The notes under the pieces are model-generated. The model saw nothing but the letters and a program-made list of their open reading frames with translations. It ran no database searches and was not told the DNA's origin. A stretch of 64,000 bases of DNA, from positions 1 to 64,000 of the forward strand of contig JAPZRU010000012.1 of the NCBI GenBank assembly GCA_027531255.1, in the 5' to 3' direction. Both the position numbers and the translations under genes were made by a program. The first letter of the stretch is position 1, and each line of letters starts with the position of its first letter. Positions 43,301 to 52,486 of this stretch are shown piece by piece. The DNA is from Steroidobacteraceae bacterium (GTDB taxonomy: Bacteria > Pseudomonadota > Gammaproteobacteria > Steroidobacterales > Steroidobacteraceae).

Positions 43301-44017
43301 CTACGCGCTGGCGGCCCTATCCGCGCCCCGCGGGGCCGCGCCGCGCAACTCGGCGTCCAGGGCAGCGAGGCGTTCGGGCGTGCCGACGTCGGTCCAGCGG
43401 CCGCGGTACAGCTCGGCCGTGGCGAGGCCGGCGTGGATCGCGCGGTCCAGCAGGGGCTTCAGCGGGCGCTTGCCCGGCGGCTGGCCGCGGAACAGTTCGG
43501 GCCGGTAGCTCGCGATGCCGGAGAACGTGTGCCGGCGCGGCCCGTCGTAGCGGCACTCGCCCGCCTCGAGACCGAAGTCGCCGCGCGGGTGCTGCGGCGG
43601 ATTCGGCACCAGCACCAGGTGCGCGAGACGCCCGGGTGCCGGCGCGAGCGGCACCGGGGCGTCGGTCCACACGTCGCCGTTGACCACCGCGAACGGCCCC
43701 TCCCCGAAGTGCGCGAGCGCGTTGACGATGCCGCCGCCGGTCTCGAGCGGCTCCGGCCCCTCGTCCACGTAGTGCAGGCGCAGGCCGAAGCCGGAACCGT
43801 CGCCGAGCGCGGCCGGAATGCGCTCGCCGAGCCACGACAGGTTGACGACCACGTCCGTGACGCCGGCCCGCGCGAGGCGCTCGAGGTGCCACACGATCAG
43901 CGGCCTGCCCCCGGCCTCGAGCAGCGGCTTCGGGCAAGTCAGCGTCAGCGGGCGCATGCGCTCGCCGCGGCCGGCGGCGAGGATCATCGCGCGCGTCACG
44001 CGCTCGCGCGCGGTCAC
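43301..44017 (-). CDS. murU: N-acetylmuramate alpha-1-phosphate uridylyltransferase
   Basis: Nucleotidyltransferase converting MurNAc-1-P to UDP-MurNAc in the cell-wall recycling route that bypasses MurA/MurB, known from Pseudomonas to lower fosfomycin susceptibility. The 238-residue product has the sugar-nucleotidyltransferase signature [23 protein letters not shown] near the start and the metal site VVNGDVW. The start is GTG at 44017, overlapping the amgK stop (GTGA). Pairing with amgK is what identifies it over other GlmU/RmlA-like enzymes. Confidence 0.93.
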   Translation of the reverse strand: MTARERVTRAMILAAGRGERMRPLTLTCPKPLLEAGGRPLIVWHLERLARAGVTDVVVNLSWLGERIPAALGDGSGFGLRLHYVDEGPEPLETGGGIVNALAHFGEGPFAVVNGDVWTDAPVPLAPAPGRLAHLVLVPNPPQHPRGDFGLEAGECRYDGPRRHTFSGIASYRPELFRGQPPGKRPLKPLLDRAIHAGLATAELYRGRWTDVGTPERLAALDAELRGAAPRGADRAASA

Positions 44018-45078
44018 GCGCGGGCGTCCGCGAGCGCGCGTCGCTGCGCGGCCTCGAAGCGCGGCGCGACGACCTCGTCGAGGAGGCGCGCCAGTTCCGC
44101 GAGCTCGCCGTAGGCGCGCGCCGCATCCCGCACGTACGCGAGCACGGTCGGCAGGTCGTGCAGGTAGCCGGACTTGCCGTCGCGGTACCAGAGCCGCGCG
44201 AAGATGCCGAGCACCTTGAGGTGACGCTGCACGCCCATCAGGTCGAACCAGCGGACGAACTCGCGGGCGTCGGGCAGTGCGAGCCCCGCCGCGACCGCGC
44301 GCTCGCGGTAGTCGCGCACCCAGCCCAGCACGCGATCGCGCGGCCAGACCACGTAGCAGTCCTTGTAGAGCGAGACGAGGTCGTACGTGACCGCGCCGCG
44401 CACCGCGTCCTGGAAGTCGAGGATGCCGGGGTTGCGGTCGTCGCAGACCATCAGGTTCCGCGAGTGGTAGTCCCGGTGCACGAACACCTGCGGCTGTTCG
44501 AGCGCAGCGACCGCGAGCCGCGCCGAGGCGCGCTCGACCAGGTCGCGCGTGGCGGCGTCCGGCGAAACGCCGAGATGCCGGCCGAGGAACCACTCCGGGA
44601 ACAGTTGCACCTCGCGGTCGAGCAGGTGCACGCCGTACGGCGCGAGGGCGGCGGCGGCGGCCTGGCCGCGCGTCTGGATCGCGAGCAACGCCGCGGCGGC
44701 GTCGGCATAGAGCCGGTCCACGTCGGCGCCGCCGTTCAGCGCGGCAAGGTAGTGCCGCGAGCCGAGATCGGTCAGCAGCAGGAAGCCGTGCGTGCGGTCC
44801 TCCTCGAGGACGCGCGGCACGTGGACGCCGATCGCGTCGAGCGCCCGGGCCACGCCGACGAACGGACCGAGGTCCTCCCGGTCGGGCGGCGCATCCATCG
44901 CGACGTAGGTGGCGCCGCCGTCGCGCACGCGGAAGTACCGGCGGAAGCTCGCGTCCGCCGAGGCCGGCTCGACCGTGGCGTCGCGGCGCCCCAGCCCTGC
45001 GCGGATCCAGCGGGTGAGGCTCTCGAGCCGGGCGTCGGGCGCGCGGGGCGCCGGGGTCGGTTCGGGTCGGAGGTTCAT
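44014..45078 (-). CDS. amgK: anomeric MurNAc/GlcNAc kinase
   Basis: APH-fold sugar kinase that phosphorylates MurNAc or GlcNAc at C1, supplying MurU. The 354-residue product has the kinase active site VFVHRDYHSRNLMV (catalytic Asp) and GILDFQDAV (metal Asp). The N-terminal lobe contains ASADASFRRYFRV. The ATG at 45078 is supported by GGAG-like sequence around the divergent lptD promoter region. The divergent amgK/lptD arrangement matches Pseudomonas. Confidence 0.93.
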   Translation of the reverse strand: MNLRPEPTPAPRAPDARLESLTRWIRAGLGRRDATVEPASADASFRRYFRVRDGGATYVAMDAPPDREDLGPFVGVARALDAIGVHVPRVLEEDRTHGFLLLTDLGSRHYLAALNGGADVDRLYADAAAALLAIQTRGQAAAAALAPYGVHLLDREVQLFPEWFLGRHLGVSPDAATRDLVERASARLAVAALEQPQVFVHRDYHSRNLMVCDDRNPGILDFQDAVRGAVTYDLVSLYKDCYVVWPRDRVLGWVRDYRERAVAAGLALPDAREFVRWFDLMGVQRHLKVLGIFARLWYRDGKSGYLHDLPTVLAYVRDAARAYGELAELARLLDEVVAPRFEAAQRRALADARA

Positions 45079-45089
45079 GGGGCGCCAAG

Positions 45090-45095
45090 TATAAT
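45090..45095 (+). promoter_or_regulatory. -10 element in the amgK/lptD divergent gap
   Basis: A perfect TATAAT lies 45 bases upstream of the lptD TTG. The -35 region (around 45067-45072, TCGGAG) is poor. Read on the minus strand the same spot gives TATACT (45093-45088), only 10 bases before amgK, so it could also serve a nearly leaderless amgK transcript. Confidence 0.5.
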
Positions 45096-45140
45096 GACCG
45101 GCACCCTGCCTACCGTGCGCCACCGTTCCGGGACTGCGAC

Positions 45141-47351
45141 TTGGCCCCTGCCCTACCTCCCGCAGTCCCCCGGCGCCGCGTCGCTCCGCCGCCGCGCGGC
45201 GTCCGGCACGCCGCCGGCGGCGTCGTGCTGGTCGCCCTCGCGCTCGCCGTTCCCGGCCTCGCCGCGGCGCAGTCCTGTCCCGTGCCGCTGCCGGCACCGT
45301 CCACCGCCGAGCGCGTCGTCGACCCCGACGCACCGATCGAGGTGTCGAGCGAGGGCGCGGAGGTCACCGACGCCGGCGACGCGGTGCTGAGCGGCGAGGT
45401 GCGCGTCCGCCAGGGCGACCGCCAGCTGACGGCCCAGGACGCACGCTACGACGCCGCGCGTCAGGCGTTCGTCGTGCAGGGCAGCGTCGAGTACCGGGAT
45501 CCGCAGATCCGCCTCGGCGGCGACACGGCGACCTGGAGCACGACCGGCGGCGGCCGCTTCGGCGGCGCGCAGTTCGAGATCCCGGGCCGTGCGGCACGCG
45601 GCAGCGCCGAGACCATCACGCTCACGCCCGAGGGCGATCTCGGCCTCGACGAGGTCGAGTACACCACCTGCCCGCCGGGCGAGCGCGACTGGTTCCTGCG
45701 CGCGGACCGCATCGACATCGACCAGTCGCGGGCGCGGGGCACCGGCCGCAACGTGCGGCTCGACTTCAAGGGCGTGCCGATTCTCTATACGCCGGTGATC
45801 TCGTTCCCGGTCGGCGACGCGCGCAAGACCGGCTTCCTGTTCCCGACCTACGGCCAGTCGAGCCGCAACGGCTTCGAGCTCGCCGCACCGTGGTACTGGA
45901 ACGTCGCGCCGAACTACGACGCGACGCTTACGCCGGGCGTGATGTCGAAGCGCGGCGTCACGCTCGACGGCGAGTTCCGCTGGCTGGGGCCGCTCACGCG
46001 CGGCCAGTTCGACGCCGAGTGGCTGCCCGGCGACCGGCTCGCCGACCAGGACCGCAGCTACCTGCGCCTCGCGCACCGCTGGGACGTCGCGCCGCGACTG
46101 CGCTTCGACCTGCGCGCGGCGCACGCCAGCGACGGCCGCTACTTCGAGGACTTCGGCCTCGGTCCCGAGGGCACGAGCGTGCTGTTCCTCGAGCGCATCG
46201 CGACCGCGACCTACCTGGACCGTCACTGGCGCGCGATCGCGCTGGTGCAGGAGTTCCAGACCATCGACCGCCTGATCGCGCCGGCGGACCGCCCGTACGC
46301 GCGTGCGCCGCAGCTCGCGTTCCGCGGCCGCTGGGGCGGCACGAGCGGACTCGGGTTCGAGATGCGCGGCGAGGCGGTGAACTTCCAGCGCGACGTCGGC
46401 GTGACCGGCGCGCGCTTCGACGTCGAGCCGACGCTGCGCTGGGCGTGGCGGCGGCCCGGCGCGTTCTTCGTGCCGGCGGTGAGCTTCCGCGCCACGCAGT
46501 ACGCGCTCGACGACGTGGCGGATGGCGCCGACGACGCACCGCGCCGCACGGCGCCGCTCGCGACCGTGGACGCCGGGCTCGTATTCGAGCGCAGCGCCGG
46601 GCGCCGCGTGCAGACGCTCGAGCCGCGGCTCGTCTACACCTACGTGCCGTTCCGCGAGCAGTCGGACCTGCCGCTGTTCGACACGGGCCTGCCGGACCTG
46701 AACCTCGTGCAGTTGTTCCGGCCGGAGCGCTACGTCGGCGCGGACCGGCTCGGCGACGCGAACCAGCTCGCCGCGGGCGCGACAGGTCGGCTGATCGACG
46801 CGGACACCGGCCGCGAGCTGGTCGCGGCCACCGTCGGCCAGATCCGCTACTTCGACACGCCGCGCGTGCGGCTGCCGGGCGAGCCGCCGACCACCCGCGA
46901 GTCCTCGGACGCGTTCGCCCAGGTGACCGTCAGCGCGTTCGACCGGTGGAACGTGCAGCTCGCGCAGCAGTACGACACCCAGGAGCGCCGCTCGGTGCGC
47001 TCGCTGGTGCGCGTGCAGTACGACTTCGAGGGCGGCCGCGTCGCGAACCTCGGCTACCGCTTCCGCCGCGGCCTGCTGGAGCAGCTGGAAGGCTCGTTCG
47101 CGTGGCCGGTCTCCGAGTCCTGGAACCTATACGGTCGCCACGTGTACTCGCTGCGGGACTCGAGCCCGATCGAGTCGCTGGCGGGCCTCGAGTACCGCGC
47201 GTGCTGCTGGCGCGTGCGGCTGGTCGGCTCCCGCTACGTCAGCAGCCGCACCGGCGAGCAGGACACCGGCGTCTCGCTCCAGCTGGAACTGAACGGCCTG
47301 TCGAATGTCGGAACCCCGGCCGATGCTTTCCTGAGGCGGCCGGTTCGGTGA
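45141..47351 (+). CDS. lptD: LPS-assembly outer-membrane protein LptD
   Basis: Outer-membrane beta-barrel that inserts LPS into the outer leaflet with LptE. The 736-residue product has a signal peptide (to about residue 43), the N-terminal OstA-type jellyroll with repeated organisation (about 55-210, LSGEVRVRQGDRQL) and a C-terminal barrel. All four disulfide cysteines are present: Cys46, Cys177 (EYTTCPPG) and the Cys688-Cys689 pair (RACCWRV). The start is TTG at 45141. It is followed by surA, its assembly chaperone, 59 bases downstream. Confidence 0.96.
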   Translation: MAPALPPAVPRRRVAPPPRGVRHAAGGVVLVALALAVPGLAAAQSCPVPLPAPSTAERVVDPDAPIEVSSEGAEVTDAGDAVLSGEVRVRQGDRQLTAQDARYDAARQAFVVQGSVEYRDPQIRLGGDTATWSTTGGGRFGGAQFEIPGRAARGSAETITLTPEGDLGLDEVEYTTCPPGERDWFLRADRIDIDQSRARGTGRNVRLDFKGVPILYTPVISFPVGDARKTGFLFPTYGQSSRNGFELAAPWYWNVAPNYDATLTPGVMSKRGVTLDGEFRWLGPLTRGQFDAEWLPGDRLADQDRSYLRLAHRWDVAPRLRFDLRAAHASDGRYFEDFGLGPEGTSVLFLERIATATYLDRHWRAIALVQEFQTIDRLIAPADRPYARAPQLAFRGRWGGTSGLGFEMRGEAVNFQRDVGVTGARFDVEPTLRWAWRRPGAFFVPAVSFRATQYALDDVADGADDAPRRTAPLATVDAGLVFERSAGRRVQTLEPRLVYTYVPFREQSDLPLFDTGLPDLNLVQLFRPERYVGADRLGDANQLAAGATGRLIDADTGRELVAATVGQIRYFDTPRVRLPGEPPTTRESSDAFAQVTVSAFDRWNVQLAQQYDTQERRSVRSLVRVQYDFEGGRVANLGYRFRRGLLEQLEGSFAWPVSESWNLYGRHVYSLRDSSPIESLAGLEYRACCWRVRLVGSRYVSSRTGEQDTGVSLQLELNGLSNVGTPADAFLRRPVR

Positions 47352-47410
47352 TACTCCCGGGCCTTCCGGGACGCCGCCCGCCGGGCCGCCGACCCACCCT
47401 GGAACCTCCC

Positions 47411-48778
47411 ATGCGCTTCGAAGCCCCCTCGAATCCCCACCCGCGCGCCCGCTTGCTCGGCCGGCCGGCCGTGATCGTTGCGGCGCTCGCGGTCGCGGCC
47501 GCGACCGCGCTGGCGGCCACGCCCGCCGTCGCGCAGACCCGCGGCCTGGGCGCCAGCGGCGAGCTGCTCGACCGCATCGCCGTCGTCGTCAACGACGGCG
47601 TGGTGCTGCAGAGCCAGGTGGACCAGCAGGTGGCGCTGATCACCCAGCGCCTGCGCCAGCAGGGCACGCCGCTGCCGCCCGCATCCGTGCTGCGCCAGCA
47701 GATCACCGAGCGGCTGGTGCTCCAGGAGATCCAGCTGCAGCGCGCACAGCGCGTGGGGCTCCGCGTCGGCGACGAGGCCCTGAACAACGCGGTGCGCGAC
47801 GTCGCGCGGCAGAACAACATCGAGTTCTCGCGGCTGCCGGACGTGCTCGCGGCCGAGGGCATCAACTACGCCGAGTACCGCGAGCAGATGCGCCGCGAGA
47901 TGACCCTCTCGCTGCTGCGCCAGCGCGACGTCTTCGCGCGCATCTACGTGAGCCCGCGCGAGCTCGACCAGTTCGTCGCCAAGCAGGCGCAGGACGCGGC
48001 CGGCGACGATCTCTACGAGGTCTCGCACATCCTGCTGTCGCTGCCCGAGGCGGCCTCGCCGGGGCAGCTCGACGAGGTCGAGAAGAAGGCCGAGGACGTC
48101 TACGCCCGCGCGCAGCGCGGCGAGGACTTCGGCCAGCTCGCGGTCGCCTATTCGCAGGCGCAGACCGCGCTCGAGCGCGGCAAGATCGGCTGGCGCAAGG
48201 GCACGGAACTGCCGACGTTCATGGCGGACGTCGTGAAGCAGCTGAAGCCCGGCGAGGTGTCGCGCCCGGTGCGCACGCCGTCCGGCTTCCACGTGATCCG
48301 CCTCGACGCCGAGAAGAGCGACGACCAGCCGGTGATCGTCGAGCAGATAAACGCCCGCCACATCCTGGTCAAGCCCAACGAGCTGCAGGACGACGAGACG
48401 GTGCGCGGCCGCCTCGCCGGCATCCGCGACCGCATCGCGAAGGGCACCGAGGACTTCGCGGCGATCGCGAAGGCCGTGTCGGAGGATCCGGGCTCCGCCG
48501 CCGAGGGCGGCGATCTCGGCTGGACCAGCCCCGGCACGTTCGTGCCCGAGTTCGAACAGGCGCTCGCCTCGCTCGCCGAGGGCGAGATCAGCCAGCCCTT
48601 CCGCACGCAGTACGGCTGGCACATCGCCCAGCTGATCGGCAAGCGCACGCAGGACATGAGCAGCGAGGAACGCCGTCGCCGCGCGTTCGAGCAGCTGCGC
48701 GCGTCGAAGGCCGACGAGGAAACCGAGCTGTGGCTCCGCCGACTCCGCGACGAGGCGTTCGTCGACTACAGGATGTGA
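47411..48778 (+). CDS. surA: periplasmic chaperone/peptidyl-prolyl isomerase SurA
   Basis: Periplasmic chaperone for outer-membrane proteins such as LptD. The 455-residue product has a signal peptide (cleavage after ATPAVA, about residue 41), a SurA N-domain starting LLDRIAVVVNDGVVLQSQVD, and two parvulin domains, at about 195-300 (YEVSHILLSLPE) and about 305-410 (INARHILVKP). A C-terminal helix packs on the N-domain. The ATG at 47411 is preceded by GGAACC. Its stop overlaps the pdxA start. Confidence 0.96.
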   Translation: MRFEAPSNPHPRARLLGRPAVIVAALAVAAATALAATPAVAQTRGLGASGELLDRIAVVVNDGVVLQSQVDQQVALITQRLRQQGTPLPPASVLRQQITERLVLQEIQLQRAQRVGLRVGDEALNNAVRDVARQNNIEFSRLPDVLAAEGINYAEYREQMRREMTLSLLRQRDVFARIYVSPRELDQFVAKQAQDAAGDDLYEVSHILLSLPEAASPGQLDEVEKKAEDVYARAQRGEDFGQLAVAYSQAQTALERGKIGWRKGTELPTFMADVVKQLKPGEVSRPVRTPSGFHVIRLDAEKSDDQPVIVEQINARHILVKPNELQDDETVRGRLAGIRDRIAKGTEDFAAIAKAVSEDPGSAAEGGDLGWTSPGTFVPEFEQALASLAEGEISQPFRTQYGWHIAQLIGKRTQDMSSEERRRRAFEQLRASKADEETELWLRRLRDEAFVDYRM

Positions 48779-49776
48779 AGGCGGTGCCGTCGGGCCGCGA
48801 CGGCCCGCCCGCGATCGTCGTCACCTCCGGGGAGCCGGCGGGCATCGGTCCCGACCTGTGCCTCGCGCTCGCCGAGCGCGACTGGCCCTGTCGCCTCGTC
48901 GTCGCCGCGGATCCCGACCTGCTCGCCGCGCGCGCGCGCGAACTCGGCAAGCGCGTCGTGCTGGTCGAGGTGCGGCCGTCCGAGGCGATGCTGCACGTCC
49001 GCGGGCGCCTGCAGGTGCTGCCGGTGCGCCTCGCGACGCCGACGGTCGCCGGCCGCCTCGATGCCGCGAACGCGTCCTACGTACTCGAACTGCTGCGCAC
49101 CGCCGTCGCCGGCTGCGTGCGCGGCGAGTTCGCGGCGCTGGTCACGGCGCCGGTGCAGAAGAGCGTCATCGCGGAATCCGGCGTCGCGTTCAGCGGGCAC
49201 ACCGAGTTCCTCGCGGAACTGACCGGCGCGAAGCTGCCGGTGATGCTGCTGGTCGCCGACCGCCTGCGCGTCGCGCTCGCGACCACGCACCTGCCCCTGC
49301 GCGAGGTGCCGGACGCGATCACGAGCGACGGCCTCTACGACGTGATCGAGGTGCTCGCGCAGGGCCTGCGCGAGCGCTTCGGGCTCGAGCGCGCGCGGAT
49401 CCTCGTCTGCGGCCTGAACCCGCACGCCGGCGAGAGCGGTCATCTCGGCCACGAGGACGACGCGGTGATCCGCCCCGCGATCGCGCGCGCCCAGGCGCGC
49501 GGCATCGCCGCGCGCGGCCCGGTGCCAGCCGATACCGCCTTCACCTCGCGCAGCCTCGCGGACGCCGACGCAGTGCTCGCGATGTACCACGACCAGGGAC
49601 TGCCGGTACTGAAGCACTCGGGCTTCGGCCACGCCGTGAACGTGACGCTCGGCCTGCCGATCGTGCGTACGTCCGTGGACCACGGCACGGCGCTCGACCT
49701 CGCCGGCACCGGGCGCGCAGACCCGGGCAGCCTGTACGCGGCGCTCGAACTCGCGCTCGACTGCGTGCGCGCGTGA
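48775..49776 (+). CDS. pdxA: 4-hydroxythreonine-4-phosphate dehydrogenase
   Basis: NAD-dependent oxidation of 4-phosphohydroxy-L-threonine in pyridoxal phosphate synthesis. The 333-residue product has TSGEPAGIGPDLCL at the start, the metal-site His in FSGHTEFLAELT, GLNPHAGESGHLGHED (second His), and MYHDQGLPVLK (third His region). GTG 48775 overlaps the surA stop; a second GTG at 48784 is also possible. The surA-pdxA-rsmA-apaGH order is the classic one. Confidence 0.95.
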   Translation: MKAVPSGRDGPPAIVVTSGEPAGIGPDLCLALAERDWPCRLVVAADPDLLAARARELGKRVVLVEVRPSEAMLHVRGRLQVLPVRLATPTVAGRLDAANASYVLELLRTAVAGCVRGEFAALVTAPVQKSVIAESGVAFSGHTEFLAELTGAKLPVMLLVADRLRVALATTHLPLREVPDAITSDGLYDVIEVLAQGLRERFGLERARILVCGLNPHAGESGHLGHEDDAVIRPAIARAQARGIAARGPVPADTAFTSRSLADADAVLAMYHDQGLPVLKHSGFGHAVNVTLGLPIVRTSVDHGTALDLAGTGRADPGSLYAALELALDCVRA

Positions 49777-50681
49777 GCCCGCCCCGGCACGGCGGCGCGA
49801 GCGGCGGACGCGGCGCGCGCGGCGGTGGCTCGCGCGGCAGCGGTCGCGGCGGCGGGTCGGACCGGGGTCACGGCGCCGCGTCGGCGCCCGGCATACGGGC
49901 GCGCAAGCGCTTCGGCCAGCACTTCCTGCACGACCCGAACGTGGTCGCCCGCATCGTGCACGCGATCGACCCGCGCGACGGCGATCGCCTCGTCGAGATC
50001 GGGCCCGGCCTCGGCGCGCTCACGCTGCCGCTGCTCGACCGTGCGCAACGGCTCGAAGTGGTCGAGATCGACCGCGACGTGATCCCTGTGCTGCGGGAAC
50101 GCGCGGCCGGGCGCGGCGAACTCGTGGTGCACGAGGCCGACGCGCTCGAGTTCGACTTCGCCGCGCTGCGCGCCGACGGCCCGCGGCTGCGCCTCGCCGG
50201 CAACCTGCCCTACAACATCTCTACGCCGCTGCTGTTCCACCTGCTCGACGCCGCCGACGCCATCGTCGACATGCACTTCATGCTGCAGAAGGAGGTCGTG
50301 GACCGGATGGCGGCGCGGCCCGACACCGGCGACTACGGTCGCCTGACCGTGATGCTCGCGGCGCGTTGCGCGGTCGAGAAGCTGTTCGACGTCGGCCCCG
50401 GCGCGTTCCGCCCGCCACCGCGCGTCGACTCGAGCATCGTGCGGCTGCGGCCGCACGCGGAGCCGCCGTTCGCGGTGCCCGACCCGGCGCGCTTCGCGCG
50501 CGTCGTCGCGGCAGCGTTCGGCCAGCGCCGCAAGACACTGCGCAACGCGCTGCAGGGCCTCGTGGACGCCCCGGGTTTCGAGGCCGCGGGCGTCGATCCT
50601 GGACGCCGTGCCGAGACCCTCGCGCCCGCGGAGTACGGCGCGCTCGCCCGCACCCCGGCACCCGCCGCGGCCGGGCCCTAG
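49773..50681 (+). CDS. rsmA: 16S rRNA dimethyladenosine transferase with Gly/Arg-rich N-terminal extension
   Basis: KsgA/RsmA dimethylates A1518 and A1519 of 16S rRNA late in 30S assembly. The methyltransferase body starts at about residue 44 (RKRFGQHFLHDPNVVARIV), with SAM motif LVEIGPGLGALTLPLL and catalytic NLPYN. Before it come about 40 residues rich in Gly, Arg and Ser with RGG-like triplets, absent from usual RsmA. No ATG, GTG or TTG occurs in frame between the GTG at 49773 and the conserved body, so the extension is very probably translated. The GTG overlaps the pdxA stop. Confidence 0.94.
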   Translation: MSPPRHGGASGGRGARGGGSRGSGRGGGSDRGHGAASAPGIRARKRFGQHFLHDPNVVARIVHAIDPRDGDRLVEIGPGLGALTLPLLDRAQRLEVVEIDRDVIPVLRERAAGRGELVVHEADALEFDFAALRADGPRLRLAGNLPYNISTPLLFHLLDAADAIVDMHFMLQKEVVDRMAARPDTGDYGRLTVMLAARCAVEKLFDVGPGAFRPPPRVDSSIVRLRPHAEPPFAVPDPARFARVVAAAFGQRRKTLRNALQGLVDAPGFEAAGVDPGRRAETLAPAEYGALARTPAPAAAGP

Positions 50682-50692
50682 TCCCGCCTCGC

Positions 50693-50698
50693 TATAAT
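50693..50698 (+). promoter_or_regulatory. -10 element upstream of the universal stress protein gene
   Basis: Perfect TATAAT 33 bases upstream of the ATG, within the short gap after rsmA. The -35 region is GC-rich and not recognisable. It suggests that this gene has its own promoter inside the surA-apaH series. Confidence 0.45.
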
Positions 50699-50730
50699 CG
50701 CGCTCGAGCCCTTCGCGCCAGGAGCCACCG

Positions 50731-51180
50731 ATGAACGCCACGGCACCCGCGACCCCGTACCGGAGGATCCTGCTCCTCGTCGACCTCACCGACGACAGTC
50801 GCGTGATCGGCGCCCGCGCCCGCGCGGTGGCGGCGGCGACCGGGGCGGAGGTGTCCCTGCTGCACGTCGTCGAGTACGTGCCGGTCGAGCCGATGGGCGA
50901 GACGCTGTTGCCGGCCGTGCAGATCGAGGAGGAACTCGTGAAGCGCGCCGGACAGCGCCTGCGCGAACTCGCCGTCGCGCTCGGCCTGCCGGACGCCCCG
51001 TGTCGCGTCGAGGCCGGCAACACGAAGACAGAGATCCTGCGGGTCGCGCAGGAGACCGGCACGGACCTCATCGTGATCGGCAGCCGCGAGCGCCACGGCC
51101 TGTCGATCCTCGTGAACCTGACCGAGGACACGATCCTGCACGCCGCGCCGTGCGACGTGCTCGCGGTGCGCCTCAAGTAG
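50731..51180 (+). CDS. universal stress protein (UspA family)
   Basis: A 149-residue cytoplasmic Rossmann-like protein. It has the N-terminal strand RRILLLVDLTDDS, the LHVVEYVP segment and the C-terminal IVIGSRERHGLSILVNLTEDTILHAAPCDVLAVR typical of UspA-type proteins. The nucleotide loop is closer to E. coli UspA than to the ATP-binding GxxGxxxxxxxxxG(S/T) type. It is inserted between rsmA and apaG, which usually adjoin. ATG 50731 has AGGAG seven bases upstream. Confidence 0.93.
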   Translation: MNATAPATPYRRILLLVDLTDDSRVIGARARAVAAATGAEVSLLHVVEYVPVEPMGETLLPAVQIEEELVKRAGQRLRELAVALGLPDAPCRVEAGNTKTEILRVAQETGTDLIVIGSRERHGLSILVNLTEDTILHAAPCDVLAVRLK

Positions 51181-51187
51181 AATCGAC

Positions 51188-51208
51188 GGGCCCGCGCGTC
51201 GCGGGCCC
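51188..51208 (+). terminator. perfect GC hairpin between usp and apaG
   Basis: GGGCCCGCG and CGCGGGCCC form a perfect 9-base-pair stem around a 3-base loop, eight bases after the universal stress gene stop. No T run follows, so it may be an attenuating or 3'-protecting hairpin instead of a true intrinsic terminator. Confidence 0.45.
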
Positions 51209-51233
51209 CCGCTCCTCGACCGAGTACCCGCCC

Positions 51234-51608
51234 GTGGCCGAGCACCGCATCAGCGTCGACGTCGACACCACCTACGTCGAGGAGCAGTCCGAGCCGCGCG
51301 AAGGCCGCTACGTATTCGCGTACACGATCACGATCCGCAACGTCGGCACCGTGCCGGCGAAGCTGCTGACGCGCCACTGGATCATCACCGACGCGAACGG
51401 CAAGGTGCAGGAAGTGCGCGGCGACGGCGTGGTCGGCGAGCAGCCGCACCTGAAGCCGGGCCAGGGTTTCCGCTACTCGAGCGGCGCCGTCCTGGAGACG
51501 CCCGTCGGGGCGATGCAGGGCAGCTACCAGATGCTCGCCGACGACGGCCGGCGCTTCGACGCGCCGATCCCGCCATTCCGCCTGTCGATGCCCGGCCTCG
51601 TGAACTGA
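51234..51608 (+). CDS. apaG: ApaG protein (Co2+/Mg2+ efflux-linked)
   Basis: A 124-residue fibronectin-III-like beta protein. Features are FAYTITIRNVGTVPAKLLTRHWIITDANGKVQEVRGDGVVGEQP and a C-terminal FDAPIPPFRLSMPGLVN (read in parts). The exact role is unknown, though it is consistently linked to apaH and rsmA. The start is GTG at 51234. A -10-like TAGAAT (51178-51183) overlaps the previous stop codon. Confidence 0.94.
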   Translation: MAEHRISVDVDTTYVEEQSEPREGRYVFAYTITIRNVGTVPAKLLTRHWIITDANGKVQEVRGDGVVGEQPHLKPGQGFRYSSGAVLETPVGAMQGSYQMLADDGRRFDAPIPPFRLSMPGLVN

Positions 51609-51613
51609 CGCGC

Positions 51614-52486
51614 ATGGCGGTCTACGCGATCGGCGACCTGCAGGGCTGCCACGACGAATTCCGCGCGCTCCTCGACCGCCTGGATTTCGATCCTGCCGCC
51701 GACCGCCTGTGGCTCGTCGGCGATCTGGTCAACCGCGGCCCCGGCTCGCTCGAGACGCTGCGCACCGTCCGCGGGCTCGGCGAGTCCTGCGTGACGGTGC
51801 TCGGGAACCACGACCTGCACCTGCTGGCGGTGGCCGCGGGCGCGGGTCGCGGCCTGAAGGCGGGCGACACGCTCGACGCGATCCTGGCCGCGCCCGACCG
51901 CGACGAACTGCTCGCGTGGCTGCGCACGCGCCGGCTGCTGCATCACGACGCCGCGCTCGGCTGGACGCTGGTGCACGCCGGGCTCGCGCCGCAGTGGACG
52001 CTCGACGAAGCGCTCGCCTGCGCGCGCGAGGTCGAGGCCGCGCTCGCCGCCGACCCGCGCGAGTTCTTCGCGCAGATGTACGGCAACCAGCCGGACCGCT
52101 GGAGCCCCGAGCTCGCGGGCCACGACCGCCTGCGCTTCACGGTCAACTGCACGACCCGGCTGCGCTACTGCAGCGCGGACGGACGGCTGCTGCTCGGCCC
52201 GAAGGGTCCGCCGGAATCCGCGCCGCCCGGCGCGATCCCGTGGTTCCGCGTGCCGGGACGGCGCACGCGCGACGCGCGCGTGGTGTGCGGGCACTGGTCC
52301 GCGCTCGGCTGGTACACGGGCGACGGCGTGCTGTCGCTCGACACCGGCTGCGTCTGGGGCCAGCGCCTCACCGCCGTGCGGCTCGACGCGTACCCGGGCG
52401 AGCGTTGGCCGACCGCGACGGACGCGGTCTGGACCCCGTGCCGCGGCGCGGCCGCGATCGACGCCGTCGGCAGCGCCGGCGAATGA
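51614..52486 (+). CDS. apaH: symmetrical bis(5'-nucleosyl)-tetraphosphatase
   Basis: Hydrolyses Ap4A to two ADP; related enzymes also decap Np4-capped RNAs. The 290-residue product has metallophosphoesterase motifs in order: IGDLQGCHDEF, LVGDLVNRGPGSLETL, GNHDLHLLAVAAG, HAGLAPQWT and the late GHWSALGWY and LDTGCVWG. ATG 51614 lies 5 bases after apaG. Its stop overlaps the next start. Confidence 0.96.
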   Translation: MAVYAIGDLQGCHDEFRALLDRLDFDPAADRLWLVGDLVNRGPGSLETLRTVRGLGESCVTVLGNHDLHLLAVAAGAGRGLKAGDTLDAILAAPDRDELLAWLRTRRLLHHDAALGWTLVHAGLAPQWTLDEALACAREVEAALAADPREFFAQMYGNQPDRWSPELAGHDRLRFTVNCTTRLRYCSADGRLLLGPKGPPESAPPGAIPWFRVPGRRTRDARVVCGHWSALGWYTGDGVLSLDTGCVWGQRLTAVRLDAYPGERWPTATDAVWTPCRGAAAIDAVGSAGE

